A stretch of 51,394 bases of DNA from positions 1 through 51,394 of the forward strand of contig CATXUX010000025.1 of NCBI GenBank assembly GCA_958402795.1. Direction: 5' to 3'. The notes under the pieces were generated by a model. The model saw only the letters and a list, made by a program, of their open reading frames with translations. It was not told where the DNA came from and ran no database searches. This DNA is from an uncultured Lachnospiraceae bacterium (GTDB lineage: Bacteria; Bacillota; Clostridia; Lachnospirales; Lachnospiraceae). The position numbers and the translations under genes are program-made. Below, piece after piece: positions 24,191-33,271 of the stretch; positions within the stretch are counted from its first letter, which is position 1; the number at the start of each line of letters is the position of its first letter.

Positions 24191-24209
24191 TGTATGTTAC
24201 TGATATAAT
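24181..24209 (+). promoter_or_regulatory. Promoter of the serine dehydratase operon, overlapping the terminator arm
   Basis: TTGGTT (24181-24186), a 17-base spacer and an extended -10 TGATATAAT (24201-24209). The -35 is part of the 3' arm of the hairpin at 24136-24190. Confidence 0.6.
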
Positions 24210-24246
24210 TGTTGCAGAGAAGAGAGAAGACAGGAGGAATCGGGAA

Positions 24247-24906
24247 ATGGCATTATTTGATGTGATCGGACCGGTTATGGTCGGACCGAGCAGTTCCCAT
24301 ACGGCGGGGGCGGTGAGGATCGGACTGATGGCGAGAGCACTGTTGAAGGACGAGCCTGCTTCGGGAGAGATTTTCCTTCATGGTTCCTTTGCTACGACGG
24401 GAAAGGGGCACGGAACAGACCGGGCAGTCGTAGCGGGAATTCTGGGGATGGAGCCGGATGATATGCGGATCCCGGACAGTTTTGAGATTGCCCAAAAAGA
24501 AGGATTCCGGTTTCAGATCCGGTGCACGACGCTCAAAGGAGCGCACCCGAATACGGCGCTGATCCGTCTGCAGGGAAAGGATCACAGAGAGATCGAGGTA
24601 CAGGCGTCGTCGGTGGGCGGGGGCAGAGTCATGGTGAACAGACTGGACGGGATTGATGTGAATTTCAGCGGGCAGAATCCGACGCTAATCGTCCATAACC
24701 TGGATCAACCCGGACTTGTAGCGGAGGTTTCCTCCGTGCTTGCGAATACTTCTGTCAACATCGCTACGATGCATCTGTACCGGGAACGCCGCGGGGAACA
24801 CGCAGTGATGGTTGTCGAGACAGATCAGCCGGTGCCGGGAGAGACAGTCTCCCGTCTGGGAGAAACGGCAGGGATCATCAAGGTGACCTATTTTGGCGGA
24901 ATATAA
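24247..24906 (+). CDS. sdaAB: L-serine dehydratase, beta subunit
   Basis: A 219-residue subunit of the iron-sulfur-dependent L-serine dehydratase, which deaminates serine to pyruvate. The signature GPSSSHTAGAVRIG (about 14-27) is present, with GTDRAVVAGILGM behind it. The last 70 residues form an ACT domain (NLDQPGLVAEVSSVLA), probably a serine-binding site. I start at 24247 because AGGAGG precedes it and the family N-terminus (MALFDVIGPVMVGPSSSHT) begins there; a frame from 24121 runs through the upstream hairpin. It is 32 bp ahead of the alpha subunit. Confidence 0.95.
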   Translation: MALFDVIGPVMVGPSSSHTAGAVRIGLMARALLKDEPASGEIFLHGSFATTGKGHGTDRAVVAGILGMEPDDMRIPDSFEIAQKEGFRFQIRCTTLKGAHPNTALIRLQGKDHREIEVQASSVGGGRVMVNRLDGIDVNFSGQNPTLIVHNLDQPGLVAEVSSVLANTSVNIATMHLYRERRGEHAVMVVETDQPVPGETVSRLGETAGIIKVTYFGGI

Positions 24907-24938
24907 GAAAAAAGACAGTGGAAGGCAGGAATGCGGCT

Positions 24939-25850
24939 ATGGCGTTGTCATTAAATGAAATACAAAAATGGTGTGAAAATGAACAAAAAGAATTCTGGGA
25001 ATATATGCTGTATGACGATATGTGCGAGCGTGGTGTGACGCGGAACGAATCCATGAAGCGGATGGAACAGACATTTGACGCGATGTATGACACCGTTGAG
25101 ACATACCGGACAGACCGGCTCTCCGCCAGCGGCCTGGTCGGAGCGGAAGGCGGCACACTGGAAGTATACCGGAACACTCCGGCGGAAAAACTGGAGGCGG
25201 AAGGAAGAAAGGCGCCGCTTTGCGGTTCTTTTATGGGAGATGCTATGGTGGTCGCACTGAAAATGGCAGAATCAAATGCCTGCATGCGACGGATCGTGGC
25301 AGCGCCCACAGCGGGGGCGTGCGGCGTGATTCCCGCAGTGCTTGTCCCTTATTATAAAAGAATGTCCGAAGAGGGAGATCCGTCGGCGAAAGAGCAGATC
25401 GTAAAGGCACTGTATGTTTCCGGTGCGATCGGACAGGTCATCGTAGAAAGAGCGTCGATCAGCGGAGCGCAGGGAGGGTGTCAGGCAGAAATCGGTTCTG
25501 CCTCCGCGATGGCGGCCGGCGCGCTGACGTATCTGCAGGGCGGTACGGTTGAGGAAATTTGTCATGCGGCGGCGCTGGCGCTGAAAGGTCTGATGGGACT
25601 GGTGTGCGATCCGGTTGCGGGACTGGTAGAGATCCCGTGCGTGAAGCGCAATGTGACCGGAACTGTAAATGCAATTGCCTGTGCGGATATGGCAATCGCA
25701 GGGATCCGAAGCAGGATTGAGCCGGATGAGGTGATTGATGCGATGGGCGAGGTGGGCGAGAAGATGGACCACTCTCTGAAAGAAACCGCCCTTGGCGGAC
25801 TGGCCGCGACACCGTCCGGACGCAAGATCGCAGAAAAACTGGGAATGTAA
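24939..25850 (+). CDS. sdaAA: L-serine dehydratase, alpha subunit
   Basis: A 303-residue catalytic subunit of the [4Fe-4S] L-serine dehydratase. Conserved segments include APTAGACGVIPAVL (about 123-136), GAQGGCQAEIGSASAMAAGAL (split over 173-193) and CDPVAGLVEIPCVKRN (about 225-240), which hold the cysteines that bind the cluster. With the beta subunit it turns serine into pyruvate and ammonia. I choose the ATG at 24939, 8 bases after AAGGCAGGA; a GTG at 24918 would add seven residues. The operon ends at a hairpin shared with the convergent AraC gene. Confidence 0.96.
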   Translation: MALSLNEIQKWCENEQKEFWEYMLYDDMCERGVTRNESMKRMEQTFDAMYDTVETYRTDRLSASGLVGAEGGTLEVYRNTPAEKLEAEGRKAPLCGSFMGDAMVVALKMAESNACMRRIVAAPTAGACGVIPAVLVPYYKRMSEEGDPSAKEQIVKALYVSGAIGQVIVERASISGAQGGCQAEIGSASAMAAGALTYLQGGTVEEICHAAALALKGLMGLVCDPVAGLVEIPCVKRNVTGTVNAIACADMAIAGIRSRIEPDEVIDAMGEVGEKMDHSLKETALGGLAATPSGRKIAEKLGM

Positions 25851-25885
25851 AGAAGTTTTGCCGGTGCAGACACCACCGGTGGCGG

Positions 25886-25917
25886 AGCCATGACAGCCGG
25901 GAGGCTGACATGGCTTT
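25886..25917. terminator. Bidirectional terminator between sdaAA and the AraC gene
   Basis: AGCCATG-A-CAGCC pairs with GGCTG-A-CATGGCT around GGGA, followed by TTTTAG on the plus strand. It ends at the stop of the convergent minus-strand gene. Confidence 0.7.
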
Positions 25918-26723
25918 TAGTTTAATTTCCGAAATTCCAGCGGCGTCATGCCGGTTACCTTTTTAAACATGGCAGTAAAATGGCTGGCATCAACGAATCC
26001 GACCTGCTGGGCGATGGTCTGGACGGGTGTTTCCGGACGCGTGATCAGGAACTCTTTTGCCTTGCTGATACGATAATTGGTCAGATATTCGTAGGCGGAG
26101 CAGCCGAGAAAACGCCGGAACAGGCGGGAGAGGTATTGTGGGGTGATATATACCAGACTACTCAGCTCCTGCACGGTCAATCCGGCGGAATAGTTTGTTT
26201 CAATCTCTTGCATGACCGGTGCAAGATATTGTCGGTACAGAGGGTTTTGCAGTTGCTCATTCGTATATACGCCGTCGATGAAGCACATCAGCAGGCGGTA
26301 GCAGTTGATCGACAGAGCTTTTTCATCAATAGGAGGGTGCTCATATTGAGTAACAGCATCAGATATCAGGGAGGCAATCTGTCCTCCCTGCTCTTTTTTT
26401 ATAAAAATCGTCTGTTGATTTTTGAGCATTTTCGCAATGTCGCTTTCGATCGTACCGGTAAATGTAGCGAACAATGTGTGCCATGTTCCCTCCTTTGCCG
26501 CATAAGAATGTCGGACGAACGGCGCAATCAGGACACCTTCGCCTGCTTCCTGAGTGAATGTCCGCCCCTGAATGCTGATTTGGCCGCATCCGGATTCTGT
26601 CTGCAGATAGTGGTAGAGCGGATAGCCTCCGGGACGCACGGTCGGCTCCTGCTGCCAGCGGTTTCCTACAGAATCGTAGGTGAACGGCTCGCGGACCGGG
26701 GTATTCCGAAAAAAAATGGCCAT
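25917..26723 (-). CDS. AraC-family transcriptional regulator
   Basis: A 268-residue regulator with an N-terminal cupin-like sensing domain (about residues 20-120, including GVLIAPFVRHSY) and two C-terminal helix-turn-helix motifs (LTVQELSSLVYITPQYLSRL, about 168-187, and PVQTIAQQVGFVDASHFTAM, about 233-252), followed by MTPLEFRKLN. It is divergent from the GH42 beta-galactosidase at 26855, with a 131-bp gap. The GH42 promoter region has a poor -35, as expected if an activator is needed, so I infer it activates galactoside use. The ATG has AAAGGAG upstream. Confidence 0.93.
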   Translation of the reverse strand: MAIFFRNTPVREPFTYDSVGNRWQQEPTVRPGGYPLYHYLQTESGCGQISIQGRTFTQEAGEGVLIAPFVRHSYAAKEGTWHTLFATFTGTIESDIAKMLKNQQTIFIKKEQGGQIASLISDAVTQYEHPPIDEKALSINCYRLLMCFIDGVYTNEQLQNPLYRQYLAPVMQEIETNYSAGLTVQELSSLVYITPQYLSRLFRRFLGCSAYEYLTNYRISKAKEFLITRPETPVQTIAQQVGFVDASHFTAMFKKVTGMTPLEFRKLN

Positions 26724-26814
26724 AACAGGAAACTCCTTTCTGAATCATTACTTGTGTTTCGAAATCTTATATTTTTTAGCTTAACATATTACACATTCTT
26801 TTGTCTACCTGTAT

Positions 26815-26820
26815 TACAAT
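26815..26820 (+). promoter_or_regulatory. -10 box of the GH42 gene
   Basis: TACAAT at 26815-26820 with no convincing -35 at the right distance. The 26724-26854 gap would then hold the AraC-type activator site, but no clear direct repeat stands out. Confidence 0.35.
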
Positions 26821-26854
26821 GATAACCAGAAAAAGAAGCAAAAGGAGGTAATCA

Positions 26855-28873
26855 GTGACGATGGCAGGAAAGTTCAAACGGATTTTATATGGCGGGGATT
26901 ATAACCCGAACCAGTGGGAAAAGGATGTATGGAAAGAAGATATGCGGATCTTCCGGGACGCCCGGATCAATACGGCGACGGTCAATGTATTCTCCTGGGC
27001 GAAGATCCAGCCGTCCGAGGAGGTTTATGATTTCTCGGAACTGGATGAGATCATCGAGATGCTGAGTGAGGAAGGATATGATATCATTCTCGCGACTTCG
27101 ACGGGAGCGCTTCCGGCATGGATGGTGAAGCGGTATCCGGAAGTTGCACGGGTAGATTACGAAGGACGGCGCCACAAATTCGGGCAGCGGCATAATGCGT
27201 GTCCGAATTCCCCGGTATTTCAGAAATATGCGGCGGCGATGGCCGGAAAACTGGCAGAGCGCTACGGTTCGAACGAACATGTGACATGCTGGCATATCAG
27301 CAATGAATACGGCGGGGAATGCTTCTGTGAGAACTGTGAAAAAGCGTTCCGGGTGTGGCTCCGGGATAAATATAAAACTCTTGATGCACTGAACAAAGCA
27401 TGGAATACAGAATTCTGGGGACATACCTTTTATGACTGGGATGAGATTGTAGCTCCGAACGCCTTGAGCGAGGGGATCGGAACCAATAAGACCGCGTTTG
27501 CGGGGATCTCGATCGATTACCGGCGTTTCAATTCAGACAGTCTGCTGGGGAATTATAAGATGGAACGGGATGCGATCCGCCGCTTTGATCAGGATACACT
27601 GATCACGACAAATCTGATGGGAGCATATCCGCTGCTTGATTATCATAAATGGGCGAAGGAGATGGACGTCATTTCCTGGGACAACTATCCGGGATATGAT
27701 ACGCCGGTCAGCCTGACGGCGATGAACCACGATCTGATGCGTGGATTAAAGGATGAACCGTTCATGCTGATGGAACAAACTCCGAGCCAGCAGAACTGGC
27801 AGGCATACAATTCTCTGAAGCGTCCGGGACAGATGCGGGCCCAGAGTTACCAGACGATGGCGCATGGCGCAGATACCATTCAGTTTTTCCAGCTTCGCAG
27901 AAGTGTGGGAGGATGCGAAAAATTCCACGGGGCGGTGATCGCCCATGCCGGGACAGAAGATACGCGTGTATTCCGGGAGGTGCAGAAACTCGGACAGGAG
28001 TTGGAACGGCTGGGTGACAAAACACTTGGCTCGGCAAATCAGGCGGAGGTTGGCGTGATTTTTGACTGGGATAACTGGTGGGCGCTGGAATACACAAGCG
28101 GACCGTCTGTGGATCTGAAATACGTGCCGCATATTCATTCGTATTATAAATATTTCTATGACAGAAATATCGGCGTGGACATGATTCCGGTGGACGCGGA
28201 TCTCAGCAAATATAAGCTGATCGCTGCACCTGTGCTGTATATGATCAAACCCGGCATGAAGGAAGCGCTGGAAGAATACGTGAAGAACGGCGGCGTTCTG
28301 GTGACAACGTACATGAGCGGCATCGCGGATCAGTCTGACAACGTATATCTGGGCGGATATCCGGGGCCGCTGCGGGAGATGGCCGGCATATGGGTGGAAG
28401 AAACGGACGCGCTCGCGCCGGAGCAGTCCAATGTGATCCGGTTTGCCGACGGTTCGACGGAGAAGTGCGGTCTTTTGTGCGATCTGATCCATCTGGAAGG
28501 CGCAGAGTGTCTGGCAGAGTACGGGGAAGACTTCTATGCAGGAATGCCTGCAGTGACAAAGCATACCTACGGGAAAGGAACGGTATACTATGTCGGAACA
28601 AACCCCGGGGAGAAGGGACTGGAGAAAGTCATGGACATGGCGGCGGAAGACGCCGGGGCGTCTCCGGTCATCGGCGGAAAAACAGGTCTTGAGATTACCT
28701 GCCGGGAAGCGGAAGACAGCAAATATTATTTTGTGATAAACTTCACGGACGAGAAAATCCCGGTGCCGGATGAACTGTGCGGCCATGAAGACGTGCTGAC
28801 CGGAGAAACCGTCAAGGCAGGAGAACTGCTTGCAAAATATGATGTCAAAATTGTGTGTGTGAAGCGGCTGTGA
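26855..28873 (+). CDS. Beta-galactosidase, glycoside hydrolase family 42
   Basis: A 672-residue GH42 enzyme, cytosolic (no signal peptide), releasing galactose from beta-galactosides. The acid/base glutamate is in HISNEYG (Glu151) and the nucleophile in LMEQTPS (Glu307). Four cysteines (116, 156, 158, 161; the pattern C..CxCxxC) form the zinc site of many GH42 enzymes. A trimerisation domain and a small beta domain follow. A GTG at 26855 is 6 bases after AAAGGAGG and suits better than the ATG at 26861, which is 12 bases away. It is probably activated by the divergent AraC protein. No transporter lies next to it. Confidence 0.94.
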   Translation: MTMAGKFKRILYGGDYNPNQWEKDVWKEDMRIFRDARINTATVNVFSWAKIQPSEEVYDFSELDEIIEMLSEEGYDIILATSTGALPAWMVKRYPEVARVDYEGRRHKFGQRHNACPNSPVFQKYAAAMAGKLAERYGSNEHVTCWHISNEYGGECFCENCEKAFRVWLRDKYKTLDALNKAWNTEFWGHTFYDWDEIVAPNALSEGIGTNKTAFAGISIDYRRFNSDSLLGNYKMERDAIRRFDQDTLITTNLMGAYPLLDYHKWAKEMDVISWDNYPGYDTPVSLTAMNHDLMRGLKDEPFMLMEQTPSQQNWQAYNSLKRPGQMRAQSYQTMAHGADTIQFFQLRRSVGGCEKFHGAVIAHAGTEDTRVFREVQKLGQELERLGDKTLGSANQAEVGVIFDWDNWWALEYTSGPSVDLKYVPHIHSYYKYFYDRNIGVDMIPVDADLSKYKLIAAPVLYMIKPGMKEALEEYVKNGGVLVTTYMSGIADQSDNVYLGGYPGPLREMAGIWVEETDALAPEQSNVIRFADGSTEKCGLLCDLIHLEGAECLAEYGEDFYAGMPAVTKHTYGKGTVYYVGTNPGEKGLEKVMDMAAEDAGASPVIGGKTGLEITCREAEDSKYYFVINFTDEKIPVPDELCGHEDVLTGETVKAGELLAKYDVKIVCVKRL

Positions 28874-28910
28874 ATTATAACAAGAATATCGAAAAAAATA
28901 AAAAACATAG

Positions 28911-28940
28911 TTGACAAATCTGCGCATGTGCGCATATAAT
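28911..28940 (+). promoter_or_regulatory. Promoter of the trp operon
   Basis: TTGACA (28911-28916), an 18-base spacer and TATAAT (28935-28940). The spacer holds two copies of the self-complementary hexamer TGCGCA, separated by TG (28921-28934). Confidence 0.85.
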
Positions 28941-28946
28941 AACTTC

Positions 28947-29277
28947 AACAGTTTCACACAGTAAACCGTCGAAGCGGAGATAACAGTATATCGTGCATTC
29001 ACAGAGAGTCCGGGCAGGTGAGAGCCGGGTAAAACGCAGGATACTAAATGGACCGCTGAGGGCATGAGGGAAAGGCAGAAAGTTTTAGAAAGACCGTCCG
29101 CCGAGTATAGCATGACGTGGGGGCATACGTTAGTTGCCGGGGATATGTCTGTATCCTGCTAAGCGTGCAGAAAGTGTATCATTTTCTGCAAATCAAGGTG
29201 GCACCGCGAATGAGTATGATTTCATCCGTCCTTGGTATTACACATAGAATCTGTGTAATACCAGGGGCGGATTTTTC
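28947..29277 (+). promoter_or_regulatory. T-box leader of the trp operon, UGG specifier
   Basis: The gap before trpE is a T-box riboswitch. The specifier bulge reads TAAA-TGG-ACCGCTGAGGG, so the codon is UGG (Trp) at 29049-29051. The T-box core AAGGTGGCACCGCGAA (29195-29210) carries UGGC, whose last base suits the G discriminator of tRNA-Trp. The terminator pairs ATCCGTCCTTGGTATTACACA (split over 29224-29244) with TGTGTAATACCAGGGGCGGAT and ends in five T residues. Low charging of tRNA-Trp should allow read-through into trpE. It replaces the TRAP attenuation of Bacillus. Confidence 0.95.
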
Positions 29278-29310
29278 ATTTCTACGACAAAAAGAAAGGG
29301 GATGTTTGAT

Positions 29311-30798
29311 ATGGCTTATCCAGATTTACCGACAGTTTTAAATTATGCGAGGACCGGGGAATACCGCACGGTCCCGGTCAGCATCGAGATGTATTCGGAT
29401 ATGTATACGCCGATCGGTGTGCTGCGGGTACTGAAAAAAGTCAGTGATCACTGCTACATGTTTGAGAGTGCGGAGGATGCCAAACGATGGGGACGCTACA
29501 GTTTTCTGGGATTTGAGCCGACGATGGAGATCAGTTGCCGTGACGGAGAAATGCAGATCCGAAACGGAACCGTGTTCCGGGAGAAAACGGACTGTCCGGG
29601 AACCTATATCCGGGAAGTGATCTCGCAGTATAAAGCGCCCCGTATCGAGGGACTTCCGACATTTACCGGAGGACTGGTCGGATATTTTTCTTATGATTAT
29701 ATGAAATATGTAGAACCGTCGCTGAAACTGGAGGCGGAGGATGAGGCACATTTCCGGGACGTGGATCTGATGCTGTTTGATCAGGTGATCGCCTTTGACC
29801 ATTTACAGCAGAAGGTGATCCTGATCGTGAATATGCCTCTGGCGGATACAGAGAGCAAAGTGATGCGCGATTATGTGGAGGCCGGGGCAAGGCTTGAGCG
29901 GCTGAAACAACTGATCCAAAAAGGCGATTATGCGCCGCATGTCCCGCTGGTGCTCAAAAGTGAGTTCCGGCCGCATTTTTCGAAGGAAAGTTATTGCGGC
30001 ATGGTCGAGAAGGCAAAACGGCATATCTATGAGGGTGATATTTTTCAGGTGGTGCTTTCGAACCGTCTGGAAGCAAAGATGGAGGGAAGCATTCTGGATG
30101 TGTACCGGGTGCTTCGGACAACGAATCCATCTCCCTACATGTTCTACTTCGTCAGCAATGATATCGAAATTGCCGGGGCGTCGCCGGAGACGCTGGTCAA
30201 GCTGGAAGGAGATGTGCTTCATACATTTCCGCTTGCCGGGACGAGAAAACGGGGCGATACCTACGAGGAAGACCAGGCGCTGGAGCGCGAACTGCTTGCG
30301 GACGAAAAAGAGCTTGCAGAACACAATATGCTGGTCGATCTGGGAAGAAACGACATTGGAAAAATCAGCAGGATCGGGTCTGTGGAAGTGGAAAAATATA
30401 AAGCGGTCGAACGGTTTTCTCACGTTATGCACATCGGCTCTACCGTGAAGGGAATTATCCGGGGGGACCGGGACTATGTGGATACGATCGACGCGATCCT
30501 TCCGGCAGGAACGCTGTCCGGAGCGCCGAAGATCCGCGCCTGCGAGATCATTGATGAGCTGGAGGACTGCAAACGGGGAATTTACGGCGGCGCAGTCGGA
30601 TATATTGATTTTACGGGAAATCTGGATACTTGTATTGCGATCCGTATGGCATATGCAAAGAACGGAAAAGTCTATGTATGTTCAGGGGCCGGGATCGTGG
30701 CAGACAGTGTGCCGGAGAATGAATATGAAGAGTGTATTAACAAGGCGAAAGCAGTGACGAATGCGGTCGCAGCGGCCGGAAAGGGGTTGGAGGAATGA
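29311..30798 (+). CDS. trpE: Anthranilate synthase component I
   Basis: A 495-residue chorismate-utilising enzyme that makes anthranilate with ammonia supplied by TrpG. The chorismate-binding region is intact: GASPETLVKLEG, HNMLVDLGRNDIGK, GTLSGAPKIRACE and YGGAVGYI, ending with CIAIRMAYAK. The N-terminal feedback region has FESAEDAKRWGRYSFLG. I choose the ATG at 29311, 9 bases after AAAGGGG; the ATG at 29302 is directly against that site. It is first in the operon behind the T-box and overlaps trpG by 4 bp. Confidence 0.96.
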   Translation: MAYPDLPTVLNYARTGEYRTVPVSIEMYSDMYTPIGVLRVLKKVSDHCYMFESAEDAKRWGRYSFLGFEPTMEISCRDGEMQIRNGTVFREKTDCPGTYIREVISQYKAPRIEGLPTFTGGLVGYFSYDYMKYVEPSLKLEAEDEAHFRDVDLMLFDQVIAFDHLQQKVILIVNMPLADTESKVMRDYVEAGARLERLKQLIQKGDYAPHVPLVLKSEFRPHFSKESYCGMVEKAKRHIYEGDIFQVVLSNRLEAKMEGSILDVYRVLRTTNPSPYMFYFVSNDIEIAGASPETLVKLEGDVLHTFPLAGTRKRGDTYEEDQALERELLADEKELAEHNMLVDLGRNDIGKISRIGSVEVEKYKAVERFSHVMHIGSTVKGIIRGDRDYVDTIDAILPAGTLSGAPKIRACEIIDELEDCKRGIYGGAVGYIDFTGNLDTCIAIRMAYAKNGKVYVCSGAGIVADSVPENEYEECINKAKAVTNAVAAAGKGLEE

Positions 30799-31364
30799 TT
30801 TTACTGATCGATAATTACGACAGCTTTTCTTATAATCTGTACCAGTTGATCGGTATGGAAGACGAGAATATCGTCGTCATCCGAAATGATGAAAAAACAA
30901 TTGCGGAAATCCGGGCAATGAAGCCGGACCGCATCGTTCTTTCGCCGGGACCGGGAAGACCAGAGGCGGCAGGCTGCTGCATGGATGTGGTGAAAGCATT
31001 TGCCGGAGAGATTCCGATCCTCGGGGTGTGTCTCGGCCATCAGGCGATCTGCACGGCATACGGGGCGGTCGTCTCCTACGCAAAGAAACTGATGCACGGA
31101 AAGACGTCGGAGGCGGTGCTTGACCGGGAGAGCAGGCTGTTTTTGGGACTGCCGGAACAGATTTTGGTGGCACGGTATCATTCGCTGGCAGTCGCTGCAG
31201 AAACGCTGCCGGAGCAGTTGAAAGTTACGGCGTACACGCACGGCGGGGAAGTGATGGCAGTAGAAGACAGAGAAAAACAGGTATATGGGTTACAGTTTCA
31301 CCCGGAATCCATTCTGACGCCGGACGGACAGAAGATTCTCCATAATTTTATCTGCAGACTATAA
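30795..31364 (+). CDS. trpG: Anthranilate synthase component II (glutamine amidotransferase)
   Basis: A 189-residue class I glutamine amidotransferase. The catalytic triad is visible: Cys79 in GVCLGHQ, His169 and Glu171 in QFHPES. It releases ammonia from glutamine for TrpE. Its ATG overlaps the trpE stop (ATGA), indicating coupled translation and equal amounts. A separate trpG (not fused to trpD) is usual in Clostridia. It may also serve folate synthesis, but no pabB-like gene is near. Confidence 0.96.
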   Translation: MILLIDNYDSFSYNLYQLIGMEDENIVVIRNDEKTIAEIRAMKPDRIVLSPGPGRPEAAGCCMDVVKAFAGEIPILGVCLGHQAICTAYGAVVSYAKKLMHGKTSEAVLDRESRLFLGLPEQILVARYHSLAVAAETLPEQLKVTAYTHGGEVMAVEDREKQVYGLQFHPESILTPDGQKILHNFICRL

Positions 31365-31396
31365 AAAACAAAAATTCAGAAAGGAATGAAAAAAAG

Positions 31397-32407
31397 ATGA
31401 TTAAAGAAGCAATTTTAAAACTGGCGAAACGGGAAGATCTGACGTATGAGGAAGCATATCAGGTGATGAATGAGATCATGGACGGCAAGGCCAGCGACGT
31501 GCAGAAAAGTGCGTATCTGACCGCGCTCAGTATGAAGGGAGAGACGATCAATGAGATCACGGGTTCTGCGGTCGGAATGCGGGAACACTGCGTAAGACTC
31601 CTTCACAACCTGGATGCGCTGGAGATCGTAGGAACCGGAGGAGACGGAGCCAATTCTTTTAACATCTCCACGACGTCGTCGCTTGTGATCGCGGCGGCGG
31701 GGATCCCGGTCGCGAAACACGGAAACCGGGCGGCGTCCAGCAAATGCGGCGCGGCGGACGTACTGGAAGCGCTGGGGGTAAACATCACCGTTCCGCCTCA
31801 AAAGAGTACAGAGCTTCTGGAGAAAATCGGAATCTGCTTCTTGTTTGCACAGAATTACCACATCGCCATGAAATATGTCGGACCGATCCGGAAGGAGCTG
31901 GGAATCCGGACGATCTTCAATATCCTCGGACCGCTGGCAAATCCCGCGGGAGCCAATATGGAACTGATGGGTGTATATGATGAATCTCTGGTGGAACCGC
32001 TGGCCAGGGTATTGTCAAACCTCGGAGTAAAACGTGCGATGGTCGTGTATGGACAGGATAAGCTCGATGAAGTTTCCAGTTGTGCGCCGACGACCGTCTG
32101 CGAAGTGAAAGACGGACAGTTCGACTCTTATGTGATCCGGCCGGAAGACTTTGGATTTGTCTCGGCGGATAAATCTGAACTGACGGGAGAAACCCCGAAA
32201 GAAAATGCAGAGATCACAAAAGCTATTTTAAGCGGTAAAGAACAGGGAGCGAAGCGGACGGCAGTGCTGATGAATGCCGGGGCGGCGATCTATATCGGCG
32301 GGAAGGCAGAGAGTATGGCGGAGGGCATCCGTATCGCGCAGGAGATTATCGACAGTGGGAAGGCGATGCAGAAGCTGGAAGAGTTTATCCGCTGCTCCAA
32401 TGAGTAA
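31397..32407 (+). CDS. trpD: Anthranilate phosphoribosyltransferase
   Basis: A 336-residue enzyme that transfers phosphoribose from PRPP to anthranilate. The PRPP/metal signature GTGGDGANSFNISTTSS (about 78-94) is complete, and KHGNRAASSKCGAADVLEALG (split over 106-126) supplies anthranilate contacts. NILGPLANPA follows near 176. Third in the trp operon, 32 bp after trpG, with AAAGGAATG ahead of the ATG. Typical length; no anomaly. Confidence 0.97.
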   Translation: MIKEAILKLAKREDLTYEEAYQVMNEIMDGKASDVQKSAYLTALSMKGETINEITGSAVGMREHCVRLLHNLDALEIVGTGGDGANSFNISTTSSLVIAAAGIPVAKHGNRAASSKCGAADVLEALGVNITVPPQKSTELLEKIGICFLFAQNYHIAMKYVGPIRKELGIRTIFNILGPLANPAGANMELMGVYDESLVEPLARVLSNLGVKRAMVVYGQDKLDEVSSCAPTTVCEVKDGQFDSYVIRPEDFGFVSADKSELTGETPKENAEITKAILSGKEQGAKRTAVLMNAGAAIYIGGKAESMAEGIRIAQEIIDSGKAMQKLEEFIRCSNE

Positions 32408-32460
32408 AAGCCGGCTCATCATTCCGGTATAATCCAGGGTAACAGAAAGGGAAACGAAAC

Positions 32461-33255
32461 ATGATTTTAGACGAGATTGCAGACAAGACAAGAAACCGCA
32501 TCGCAAAGCAGAAAGAACTTGTGCCGGAAGAGACGATAAAACAGCAGGCATATGAGATTACACAAAAGGAGAAAGCATGCGGCAGGATGACTTTCCCGTT
32601 CGAGCGGGCGCTTAGGCAGGAGGGAATCTCATTTATCTGCGAGGTGAAGAAAGCGTCTCCGTCAAAGGGCGTCATTGCAGAGACGTTCCCTTATGTGGAG
32701 ATTGCAAAGGAATATGAACATGCCGGTGCGTCGGCGTTGTCGGTGCTGACAGAACCGTATTATTTTCAGGGGAGCAATACGTATCTGCAGGAGATTGCCG
32801 GGCAGGTAAACATTCCGATCCTCCGGAAGGATTTTACGGTAGATGCATATATGCTGTATGAGGCGAAAATAATCGGCGCGTCGGCAGTGCTTCTGATCTG
32901 CGCGATTTTAAATGATGCTGAATTAGAAGAATATGCCGCGGTCGCACAGGAACTGGGATTATCGGCGCTCGTGGAGGCACATACGGAAGAGGAAGTCTGC
33001 CGGGCAAAAAAATGCGGCGCACGGATCATCGGAGTGAACAACCGGGATCTGAAAACGTTTCATGTCGATATCCATACAAGCGAACGGCTGCGCAGACTGG
33101 TGCCGGAAGACGTTGTATATGTGTCGGAAAGCGGGATCCGGACACCGGATGATGTACGGCGGCTGAAGGAAAACGGAACCGACGCGGTTTTGATCGGCGA
33201 GACGCTGATGCGAAGCGCAGATAAAAAAGCGGCGCTGGACACACTGCGGGGATAG
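32461..33255 (+). CDS. trpC: Indole-3-glycerol phosphate synthase
   Basis: A 264-residue TIM-barrel enzyme closing the indole ring. The active-site segments are present: EVKKASPSKG (about 61-70), PILRKDF (about 119-125), GASAVLLICAIL, GVNNRDL (about 190-196) and VSESGI (about 222-227). Fourth in the operon, 53 bp after trpD. The stop at 33253-33255 is followed closely by AAAGGGGG for trpF. Confidence 0.97.
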   Translation: MILDEIADKTRNRIAKQKELVPEETIKQQAYEITQKEKACGRMTFPFERALRQEGISFICEVKKASPSKGVIAETFPYVEIAKEYEHAGASALSVLTEPYYFQGSNTYLQEIAGQVNIPILRKDFTVDAYMLYEAKIIGASAVLLICAILNDAELEEYAAVAQELGLSALVEAHTEEEVCRAKKCGARIIGVNNRDLKTFHVDIHTSERLRRLVPEDVVYVSESGIRTPDDVRRLKENGTDAVLIGETLMRSADKKAALDTLRG

Positions 33256-33271
33256 CAAAGGGGGAATCGGT

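Noticed and set aside
27746..29113. A 455-codon open frame on the minus strand opposite the GH42 gene
   Set aside because: It has no family features or start signals, lies antisense to a clear enzyme gene, and extends into the trp T-box leader. Its length reflects the codon pattern of the plus-strand gene.
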